From Psococerastis gibbosa (Eukaryota > Arthropoda > Insecta > Psocodea > Psocidae), in NCBI GenBank assembly GCA_963971405.1, contig OZ020485.1, positions 4,216,001 through 4,280,000 of the forward strand: a stretch of DNA of 64,000 nt, given 5' to 3'. The notes under the pieces are model-generated. The model searched no databases and was not told the origin of the DNA. It saw nothing but the letters and a program-made list of their open reading frames with translations. Within the stretch, counting starts at the first letter, position 1; every line of letters begins with the position of its first letter. A program made the translations under genes and the position numbers. Below are positions 55,082 to 64,000 of this stretch, piece after piece.

Positions 55082-55351
55082 TTGTTGTTGTTTTTTTTAT
55101 AATAGAAACGCTTGTTTGTTTACAAATGAAATGGGACCGTCGTTCTAAAATAGGTACCGTATGATTCTGATGACTGATTCTTTGTTGTGCATTTTGTCTT
55201 GGGGTTAGTCGGTCCAACTACTTCACCGTTAAATTCTTTTTTGCTTCGTTCTTAATTCCGTAGTCCTAATAGCCCACTCCCTAAGATGTTGACTATGGCT
55301 AATACTGAGTAAGGCAAGTACTTAGTGTTGTAGATTCAGGGTTCTTCTGAG

Positions 55352-55690
55352 ATGACATTCTCAAAGATTGGTATGCAGCAACTCCCTATATGCTATCCTC
55401 CAGCTCGCTCGTTCCTGCACCTGCCTCTTCAGCTCTTTGTAAGTTCCTGCGGCCTTCTTCAGTTGATCCATCAATGCCTTCATCGGCCGCCCTCTTCTAT
55501 TGGTTCCTTCCACAGTGCCCTCAATGATGGTGTCTACCAGTTTTTCGTGTTATAGCAAATGCCCAGCACATTTCGCTCTTCTAAGTTTTTATATGGGGTA
55601 GCAGCTGTCTCTCTTCTTCAATAACCTTTAACACTCTTTTATTCGTGATGTGGTCCCTCCAGCTCATCCTATGCATCCTTCTGTAACACC
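55352..55690 (-). pseudogene. RTE-like LINE 3' fragment downstream of the Ig gene
   Basis: Aligned with 35325-35655: ggtatgcagcaactccctat, atgctatcctccag, ttcagttgatccatcaatgc, ttcatcggccgccctcttct and gtgccctcaatgatggtgtc. Minus strand encodes the same RMGHLLRH-region pattern in decayed form. It lies about 270 bp beyond the stop of the terminal exon, so may sit in the 3' UTR. Confidence 0.72.
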
Positions 55691-56647
55691 ACATTTCAAA
55701 CCCTTAGATAGGCTCTCAGTTCCTCATCATTCTGGGTTCCCATTTACTGTATGTTCTCCAATACTTGCCTGGAAATTCCATACGGTTTTGTCTATTTACC
55801 TAATATACATGTGTATAGAATACCTCAGTTAACTACTGCCTACTGTTTGTCTACTGTTGTCTACTGAAATGTTTTACCCTATTTTCAAAATTTTCAATAA
55901 TTTGGAAATAAAAGTAGATCTATTATTTCCGATGCAAATGGTCAGAGCCACCCTTAGACATAAAACAATTGACATTATAAGGTCCATTCCCACCATCGCT
56001 CGGAATGTATCGGTAATGAATACTGGACCTGCATGGCGGTGCATTGTTGTATTTCTTAACGGAAATTTTCAAGCGATAATAGGGACTGAACTTAAATTAA
56101 GTTACACCGCTAAAAATCTTTTTATTTGCTTGATGCTGGATAGTAGACTGCATACTTATCAATTTATTTGATTGACGAATAGCCTTTGTTGTTTTTTTAA
56201 ATATCGTATCTGTTGCTGCGGCTCTCAAAGTGGAAATTAAAATTCATCTAGGCTACATTTTGTGCAAATCTTAAAAGGGATGTCAAGTCAACAATTTGAA
56301 ACTCTTTGTTAGATTACTCCCGAATATATATACAGTGAGTTATACAAAAATTGCAGCCGAAACACACAAATAAACAGTATATGTACGTTTCAATTTGAAG
56401 TAGGTTTATGAAAGAAGCTAATTCTGTTGCTGAATAATTGGCGTTTTGAATAACTTAAATATTCGTTATATATGATTGAACTTCCACCCACCATCAGTAA
56501 TGGTTTCCTGGTGGTAAATTTATCGAAAGATGTATTGTAGGCTGCCATGCATTCCATTCTAAAAAAAAAAACGGTTTGCCTAGGCCTACGTTTTTTATTA
56601 TTTATCCAATGTATTGATGCCTTGGTTGGATTCCACTGTAAGAAAAC
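55691..56647. other. downstream sequence, nothing recognised
   Basis: The frame at 55857-56171 has no known domain. No matched repeat. Confidence 0.4.
55907..55912 (+). promoter_or_regulatory. candidate poly(A) signal aataaa
   Basis: First canonical aataaa I find on the + strand after the stop codon at 55081, about 830 bp downstream. No other support; a LINE fragment lies between. Use as a transcript end is a guess. Confidence 0.2.
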
Positions 56648-56822
56648 CTTTACACATTATTGCAGTATTATATTATGGAGTACATAACACTGACATTATA
56701 AATTAACTTTGGTTGAAGAGGCAACCTCCATGTTATAACCGAAATTAGAGGATATATAAAAACTGGGCTTGGCGGGAATCGAACCCACGATCTACGCCTA
56801 ACCGGGGCGTCGTCTTAACCAG
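56648..56822 (-). mobile_element. SINE family 3, near full length
   Basis: From the 3' end: acctttacacattattgcag, ttatggagtacataacactg, ttaactttggttgaagaggc, ataaccgaaattagaggata, ggcttggcgggaatcgaacc (B box reversed) and ctaaccggggcgtcgtctta. Best-preserved copy of the family in the window. Confidence 0.85.
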
Positions 56823-57594
56823 TTTTTATATGTCCTCTAATTTCTGAAATTTCTGAAAACCTGTAAAATAAGTTATTCCAATTCCAATTAGGAGTACCTA
56901 CATAATTAATGGAGCCTTGCATTTTCCGTTTTTTTCCCCGCAAAGTCTCGTTTCTTATGGAATTTAAGATTTCTTAGAGCTATGCATTTTATGTAATGGG
57001 GTAGAACGCAAGTTCTTGTTCATTTTGATACATAGCACGTGTTTGTGGCTAACACCAATTGGCCACAGCTTTGGAACTCTTTTAACCTGAGACCCTGAGT
57101 GTCCGTTATTTTTTACAAATCATATTCAATAACTGCGCCCCAAAGGTGTTAGTGGCGGCTACATAATATGGTACATCAAAGCGTAAAGGAATATTATTTT
57201 CTAGTTTACGACACCTCATTATGGCTCTACATTTATGGCATACCATTTATTCAGTTAATGTAATATTTGGGCTTGCAATTTAGGCTATTTACTGTATGAA
57301 GCCTCAATTTGACATCTTCGTTAAGATATAGGCCTACTATGCAATTTTAAGTTATCGCGTTTTTCAATTTTATTGTAACTGATTCACGCAATCAGCAGCA
57401 ACCAGTATATATGCTTCATTGATATATTTATGTTGAAAGACGATTAGCTATTTTATAGAGCCTAGTAAAATTTTCTTTTGCATCTTGATTTGTGGTTCCC
57501 ACGGTACGGTACTGTTTTTAGGCTTAAAAATTTTACGGTACTGAATTTCTCAGCAATAAGCCTTCAAATTGTAATACGCATTCACACTCATTCA
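56823..57594. other. downstream sequence, nothing recognised
   Basis: A/T-rich; no frame or repeat of note. Confidence 0.4.
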
Positions 57595-57680
57595 TAAGAC
57601 GACGCCCCTGATAGGCGTAGATCGTGAGTTTGAATCCCGCCAAGTCCAGATTTTTCCAAATCCTCTGATTTCAGTTATAT
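57595..57680 (+). mobile_element. SINE family 3 head and body fragment
   Basis: ataagacgacgcccctgata, gtagatcgtgagtttgaatc, ccgccaagtccagatttttc and aatcctctgatttcagttat. The head start and the 3' end are missing. Confidence 0.78.
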
Positions 57681-57916
57681 ACGGTACGTAACAGCGTTGA
57701 AATTAAAGTGTAAATAAATTCTTTGTAACGGCTTCCTTCTGAAATTGTATTTGCCTATATCTTCTTGTTTATATCTTCCTGAACCAATAATACATAATAT
57801 ATCGTATGTTTTAATTATTGTCTTTTATTTCTTATAATTAACATTGTCCTCATCCTCGTTCCCAGTTGAGTTGACAGTTTTACAAAGGCAGAGATTCCAC
57901 ATTTTTTGTATCTTAG

Positions 57917-58184
57917 CAGTGGCGTAACAGAAGGTAGCAAGTTATGCAAGGCGTAAGGGCCCGGCTGAAGGGGGCCCACACAGAAAGGGAAAAAAACGTA
58001 AAATTGTTGGGGATTTTCTCAAAATATACCTACATAAATTTTAAAAAAAAGAAAATGAAAGTTTAAAAACAAAAATTGATTTTGCCCCGGAAAGTTAAGT
58101 GATGCACGTAATTACAAAAAAATTGTAGGGGGGCCCCACTGCTCTGTCTTGCGTTAGGACCCCCCTAAATTTGTTACACCACTG
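57917..58184. mobile_element. G-rich-family hAT-type MITE (268 bp)
   Basis: Ends cagtggcgtaacagaa and tttgttacaccactg are inverted. Flanking 8-mers gtatctta (57909-57916) and gtatctga (58185-58192) differ at one base. Contains ggggcccacacag and aggggggccccactgc. Confidence 0.88.
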
Positions 58185-58192
58185 GTATCTGA

Positions 58193-59389
58193 GTATGTGT
58201 GACTCAACCGGTCTGGTCAGGGGTCAGGGGAATGAAATGAAAAATATGTGACTGCATTAAATCTACGACGAGAGACAGAAAACTGCGACTAGAGGGCCTA
58301 GACTAAAGTGGTTTCTTTTCTAAAATCCCATATTCTGAAAAAAAAAGTAAAGAGTTATCATGTAAAGAGGTTATGGGCTTTAGGGACAATTTTAAATAAA
58401 GTTTTATTTAAAGAAAGAATGATTTAATAATTAAATTAATAGAATTTAAAATAAATTTCCCCTGAGACATTTGTCTCTGAATGATGGTGTTAACGAACAA
58501 AACAAACCTTGACCCAAACAACTGAATGACACAAACCTAACAGATGTTCTACATCCTAGAACAAAGGGGAGTGTTTATTTACAATAAATTATCAACTTAG
58601 TCAGATTTTTAGTCCCTCTTTTATTTCCCCTCAATGATATTATTATTATTATTATATTATTATAATTATCAAAATTGAAGAAAAATTGACATGTGCGATA
58701 GTCGCCTTATATACCTATATAGGTATAAAGTTGTACTCGGTATAGGCCTAGATAGGCATAAAGGAAAGTTAGCGTTAAAAACGTTTCAAAAAATACAGAA
58801 ATGATAAAAAGATGAAATATACTCTGTCCCTTTATAGGTACAGTACCACTGAATCTCTCAAAAAGCGTGAAACGTGAAATTGATAATAAGAGATTCACTG
58901 CATAATAATTCTTTTTTTTTTCTTCAGAAAATCGTTAGCTAGATCTAAAATAAAGAAGAAAAAGAAAAAATGGGTGAAAAAAAAACACCGCAAACCCCTA
59001 AAAGTATTTCACGATAATACAAAAAGTAAAAGGTACACATGTTGCTTACAACGCTTACTAAGTAAGTAATGCTTAGAAAAGCTGAAATGCGACAGCGGAA
59101 AGATTGAGGGAAGGTACGGGCAAATCCAGGTCGTAAATAGTGAGCCCCGCTGACGCAAACAGCATATAGAAACAAATGAACAGTCTATCCCTTTGCATAT
59201 ATTACCCCAAACACCTTTCCATTTCAACTTTCACCATATAGGACTCCCCCCTATAGTGGGAATCAATAGTTATGGACCTCTGTGGTGATGCAAATTCATC
59301 TGTTTTCCCTATGGTAATCTACGGCCGGGTCATAGACAGCTTCATTTCAGGTTTGAAGAATTCTATCCTGGTAAAAATTGAAAATTAAC
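58193..59389. other. downstream sequence, nothing recognised
   Basis: A TTA/ATT trinucleotide run lies at 58637-58660. No frame or matched repeat. Confidence 0.4.
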
Positions 59390-59392
59390 TAA

Positions 59393-59791
59393 GGTGGCTA
59401 TTCCACTTGTCAGTTTTTCTTCAATTTTGATAATGTCATTGACGGAAATATCATCAATGTTGCATTTATATTTTTTACACCTCATTCCACTTGTCTTCAA
59501 TAATTGATCATTTTTGTTTTCAATTTTTTTCGAATTTTGTAAGACGTTTGCCGGCCGTCTTTCTTTAAATTTTATAATCTGCAGGAAATTTTATGATTTA
59601 AATTACGAAATAATTCGTTCTTCCTCAAGAAATTTAAGTTTGTTATTGTTTGCAAAGCGTGATTTTACTCTAGGATCATTGATCAATTTTAACATGCGGA
59701 AGTTAAAATGGACAATGACATAGAGTAAAACAAAAATCTCATGAATTATTGATGCACAAATTACGGAATTATGACGAGTGGAATAGCCGCA
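59393..59791. mobile_element. PIF/Harbinger-type MITE, divergent relative (399 bp)
   Basis: Starts ggtggctattccacttgtca and ends inverted gacgagtggaatagccgca, with TAA at 59390-59392 and 59792-59794. Inner ggatcattgatcaattttaa and attgacggaaat match the 384-bp family, while the outer arms differ. Confidence 0.85.
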
Positions 59792-60196
59792 TAAGAAAAT
59801 TTTTTCATACCCTAAATAATTGTAGGGTTTTTGCCGTATGTTAGTCTAACAAAGATGTAGGCTAGAATGTTTAAAAAAGACTAACTGAGCCTTGGGTTTT
59901 CATATTTAGGGCCTGATATTATTTCTCCGGTCCCAAAAATAATCATCGCTCACGGTTGCCTCACAATTGGAGTTACCAATAATCATCGGTCTCAAATTTA
60001 TCACATTCGCTTGAGTTTTCTGTGATAGGGGCTCCCTGTATCTTGGTTCTAGCGTCTGCGTTCCTCCTGTTTTCCGCTAGCATATACCAGAGGAAGAAGA
60101 GCAACCTATCCGCCACATGCAGCAGTTGCTCCTCGCCCTTGCTGAGTGACCAGCACTCCGCCTGGTATCGTACGTCTTACAGGGTTTCTCTTCTTG

Positions 60197-60665
60197 TTGC
60201 TTTCCTATAAATTTTATACGTTAGTATAAGAAAAGCCTTGTGCTGGTTGAAATTTTCGATTTCGGGATTTCAAGGGATTTACAAGTTATGTGGTACCAGG
60301 AACCCAAAAACAGGTTTTTACGAAACGGCTTTCTCTGACGGTCTGTCAGTAGGTCTGTCTGTCTCTCTGTCGGTCTATCTGTTCGTCAATTTGTGAGCAA
60401 ACTACCGGTACTCGGTGGATTTTGATATATTTGGCATGTACGACCACAAAATGGCTGTCGATATACTGTTGTATAAGTTAAGGATAAGATGTTTTACCAC
60501 CACATTTAAATTACATATAGTTGGTAATGTACCGTACATGTGTGCATGTAATATGACGGGTTTCTATGTGTCTTGCCACACCTACAGAGATATACGATAT
60601 TCTATTCATATTTCAAATCATATCATGGGATAATTTTCTTATTTTGGGCTAACTCAATTTTGGGG
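60197..60665 (+). mobile_element. 950-bp-family element, short copy
   Basis: ttgctttcctataaatttta, tggttgaaattttcgatttc, gggatttacaagttatgtgg, aacccaaaaacaggttttta, a degenerate gtct run near 60345-60385 and ttgggctaactcaattttgg. Right end missing. Confidence 0.78.
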
Positions 60666-61180
60666 GGTTTTAAGTTTGTAGATTCTTCTGTCCTTCATGA
60701 TCTCCGCCATGTATCACCACTTGGCCTAGCCTGAGCTATTCTTAACCTAAATCTGAGATATGCCAAAAGCAGTGTGACTCTATAACATTGCATAGACTTA
60801 CTGCTGAGGTCCTAATTTGCCAACAGATGCAGTCAATTGTCCCAATTCTCCTGGCATCCGCAGGAGTTAAATTTTGGTTTTATTGTATAGGTGGTGAATG
60901 GGGTTGAAGGAGCAGCAAGCGGATTATACCGGGCCATTTAGCAGGGGTGGCAACCTGCCAGAAAATATTTCCCTGTCATTACCACAACGCCTTCCTCCCT
61001 ACAACAGCTAAATAGATTACCCCCAGTCAATTCTTTTCCCTGCGGGAGTTCAAGAATTGCGCCAAACATCTTACGAATGCTGCAACGTATATATACTGTA
61101 TATGGGGACATTCGCGAAGCGTGGTTTAGAATTTAACTGTTTGAACGTTATCTTCACTATTCTTCATTAAATGCCTAGCT
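60666..61180. other. downstream sequence, nothing recognised
   Basis: No frame or matched repeat. Confidence 0.4.
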
Positions 61181-61385
61181 TCTATCGAAGATTGGCAATC
61201 ATCATGGCAATTTGGATCATCATGGAGACTTCTTCTTCTTCTGGCTGTACAGCCCTTGATGTACTTTGGTCTGCTCGACAACACTCCTCCAGTCATCTCG
61301 GTTCTGTACAATCACTACCATCCAGCGGTTCCCAACTCACTCTAGTTCTAACCTCCAGTGGTTTCGTGGACGTTCCAACTTTTGT
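61181..61385 (-). pseudogene. RTE-like LINE 3' end with dispersed 3' repeat
   Basis: Minus strand reads GRPRNHWRLELE, then after a stop WMVVIVQNRDDWRSVVEQ and TKVHQGLYSQKKKK, close to the copy at 21605-21800. The adjoining 61181-61225 (gaagattggcaatcatcatgg and tttggatcatcatggagac) is the dispersed LINE-associated repeat. This physical link is why that repeat is assigned to an RTE-like 3' region. Confidence 0.75.
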
Positions 61386-61495
61386 TTGGGTGGGGGTCCA
61401 TTTTTTAAAACTTATTTTATTAATGAAAGCCCATTCTATTCAGTGTAAAGCCTTTTTATTTCAGAGAGGGTCCGGACCCCTTGCAGTCACGTAAT
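61386..61495. mobile_element. G-rich MITE fragment
   Basis: gtttgggtgggggtccattt, cccattctattcagtgtaaa, gcctttttatttcagagagg and gtccggacccctt resemble the copy at 46519 and the inner part of 481-677. Ends unclear. Confidence 0.5.
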
Positions 61496-63169
61496 TCCCT
61501 TTTTAACCATCAATCATAAATTGATGGGGGAAGTACTAAATACGGATTTAGGGCAAAGAAAATAATTTTTAATGGTATCAAATAAATCAAATATCAAATA
61601 GGATTTCCAAAATTGTGAAGTAGCCTATTCCCAACTCCAATTAGCCCAGCAACTGTGACAAGACTATTACTGTAGAATAATCTATGCTTGAATTCATACA
61701 CCTATTTTATACCTTGATACGAGGACTTTTTCAATCCTGTATTGCTTGCTCACATTTTCAATTCATAAAGAACTAAAAAAATAGTCTAATTCATTTAACT
61801 ATTCCACGTTGCCCGAACATTATTGACATAGCAGAAAAGAAGTAAGAAAAAAGCAAACAAAACTTTAAAAGGAGCCGAAGCTGCAGCAGGGAAAATTATT
61901 TCAAAGGTGAAAAATGAGGGTAAATACTGGGCGGAAATTTCAGACTAATTTGCTGCAAACAGAGTTTGTCCGGGGACGAAAAGGCAGCGAATTAAGTCGT
62001 AGAATAAATCTCAAGATAAGGCTAAATCCCGAAAATGTATATAAAAAGGGGAAACAGCTCTAAATAAAAACTGTCTTAAGAGTGTATATATACATCCGGC
62101 ATAAAGAGTGGCCGCGTCGCTATGTCGCCATTTTGAACGCTCCACTGCTTCGGAAAGAGCTAACGGATTTTAATGGCGTTCCAAAAAAATTAACAACCCA
62201 TGGCCGTGTTCAGGATTTTTGACAACAGGTTATGGACCGAGTTTGGAGCTGTGCCAAAAGCCACAGGTTTTTCGTTGTCGGCTACATGTTTTAGTGTCTG
62301 ATGCGGAATAGCTTTCATTTCTTTAGTCCGTCATGTTATTTAATTTTACTATACTCTATGGCTGGCATTGCTCCATAGTCCATAATATCATCCCGTGGTT
62401 CAATATGGCTGCTAGTGTAGCCTGCACAAGATAAGTACGCAATTTGGCGGGGAAACCAGTGATAAGTGTAGTCTGCACAAGCTAAGTACAGAGTTTTTGA
62501 CCGGGTCCAGGTATCCGTTCTGCTATGCTGCAATGTGTAAGACTTCGATATTTTTTGCGTTGGTACTTATCTCTGATAGTTGGCTTATGGTTAACGGGTG
62601 CCTCGTAAGGCATATTATGGCTCCCGCCGCTCCAGTTAATGTATCTTTATGCATAATATTCGGTGCAAGCTGTGCGATTCTCGATTTAATTCGGTACTAA
62701 CAGAGGATGTGCACGCCACCCGGGAATGGAAGCTAGCGGCGGAAGATCGTCCGAGATGGCGTAGTGTAGTGGCAGCGGTCAAAAGTCCCACCGGGCAGAA
62801 CGCGCCTACCTAAGTCAAGTAAGTCACTAACAGGGAGCCTAGAAAGTAGAAAGTCTTACCTATAAGAACTACAATACTAGATAGATAAATTTTTCGTGTA
62901 TTTTCACATCGTTTTGCAAGAGCATTATGTCAAAAACTATGCCGGAGCTTGTGGATGTGGCATATAACAAAATAACTTACAACTAATTGTGCTACCACTA
63001 TATTATAAAATAAATTCAATAAAATTAACACAAAGTCACAGTTTACATAGCCTACATTACGTTTACATTTTTAACATCGGTAATCTATAGTAAGAGGTAG
63101 CCTAGGTCAGTTTGGTAGCTGGTGCTACGGCTGCTAAATCTCATTAAGTACATGGTATATTGAATTTTT
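61496..63169. other. downstream sequence, nothing recognised
   Basis: Around 62395-62500 tgtagcctgcacaagataag and tgtagtctgcacaagctaag form a short direct repeat about 65 bp apart. No frame or transposon matched. Confidence 0.4.
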
Positions 63170-63535
63170 TTGTTAGACTTGTTAGACTCCCACTTGGGGG
63201 GGGGGGGGGGGGTCGTCAATGCTTCACTCACCGTTTTCGATTGTCAAATCTCCAAATCTAGTACTAGTACCAGTTGCGTATATAATATTCGGGGGGGGGG
63301 GGGGGGGTGGCAGACCAGATTGCCTGCCTCTATCTATCTTTCTATTAACACAATATGCTTAATTCTACGAACCAAACCTTTTACCTTTTACCGCTCACTG
63401 ATGACCCGAATATCTCGAAAATCTATTAGATATGGAAAATTATACATTACAACAACTCACATTAGGCAATGCCTTGTTACAACTATCCATTTCAGGGGGC
63501 GGGCACCCTGAACTCCCTTTATATACGCCAATGAC
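63170..63535. repeat. G-tract-rich sequence, probable G-rich MITE pieces
   Basis: Two long G tracts (about 63196-63212 and 63292-63307), then gggggcgggcaccctgaac and tatacgccaatgac. The right side looks like a G-rich-family end; a left end was not found. Confidence 0.45.
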
Positions 63536-63631
63536 TTGTACCGTACATCAATGAGCATGCTAGATTCAATCAATAAATTCATTTCATGTGTGGAAGTTAT
63601 CGAGTGTGCGAACGTGTCTTAAGTGAACTCA

Positions 63632-63657
63632 GGTCAGGGCATGTAGAGTAGTGGTAA
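63632..63657 (+). mobile_element. SINE family 1 head interrupted by a Harbinger MITE
   Basis: ggtcagggcatgtagagtag followed by tggtaa is the first 26 bp of SINE family 1. It breaks exactly at TAA inside the A-box region, where the MITE at 63658 begins. The rest of the SINE would lie beyond base 64000. Confidence 0.75.
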
Positions 63658-64000
63658 GGCGCCCATTCCACCGACCGGCTAGGGCTATTTACAAAAACGG
63701 TGACGTGGTAGCAAACATTCAAGACTTAGGTGGCGTTTCCACCGACCTCGCATTGCTGAATGCAAATGACATTGACGGAAATTAGAATTTTTCTTTTTAT
63801 AGAAATCTATTAAAATGTTTGTACTTAACATATCCCATGGCGCCATTTTTTAATTTTAGTTTGTTGGTTTGTGATTTTACTGAATGATCATTGATCAATT
63901 TCAACTATGGCATAGAGGAAAATAAACATTTCCGTCAATTCTGCAATGCGAGGTCGGTGGAAACGCCATCTAAGTCTTGAATGTCTGCTACTACGTCACT
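63658..64000. mobile_element. PIF/Harbinger-type MITE, cut by the window end
   Basis: Starts ggcgcccattccaccgaccg after TAA (63655-63657) and follows the family in order to tgtctgctactacgtcac at the window edge. About 40 bp are missing. Confidence 0.9.

Overview
The window looks like arthropod nuclear DNA. It has long introns, no operons, many short inverted-repeat transposons, tRNA-derived SINEs and decayed LINEs. Species and order cannot be read from the sequence; a crustacean or a hemimetabolous insect are guesses. The arthropod call rests on the one host gene, which matches the DIP (Dpr-interacting protein) / Lachesin branch of the IgLON-like immunoglobulin superfamily.

Host gene (+ strand): six exons at 12334-12519, 26014-26206, 34232-34360, 41105-41224, 52228-52398 and 54792-55081. 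They join in one frame, with an intron of phase 0 after the first and phase 1 after the other four, giving 362 codons plus a stop. They encode the second half of Ig1, all of Ig2 and Ig3, and an acidic tail ending in a hydrophobic segment. The signal peptide and first half of Ig1 must lie upstream of base 1. Everything else up to 54791 is intron. After 55081 lies 3' UTR and intergenic sequence with repeats.

Most striking feature: the fourth exon (first half of Ig3) heads a tandem array at 41118-42595. It has eight further copies of 166-168 bp, each carrying most of the exon and its donor side but not the real splice acceptor. A degenerate ninth copy lies at 43178-43310. Two copies keep the open frame; the others carry a shared 2-bp insertion that creates a stop.

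Mobile DNA: (1) PIF/Harbinger-type palindromic MITEs of about 384 bp with TTA/TAA target duplications (at least eight copies) and two relatives; (2) a G-tract-rich hAT-type MITE family with CAG...CTG ends and 8-bp target duplications; (3) a hAT MITE pair of the 'gttcccaaactgtggtcc' type; (4) a fold-back mariner remnant; (5) two TTAA-flanked elements; (6) a 930-bp element with a GTCT microsatellite in three copies; (7) several SINE families, two sharing a central domain; (8) 3' pieces of RTE-like and CR1-like LINEs and a Penelope-like element; (9) two long inverted-repeat structures inside introns. Nested insertions give a partial relative chronology. No rRNA, convincing functional tRNA, CRISPR array or bacterial-type gene was seen.
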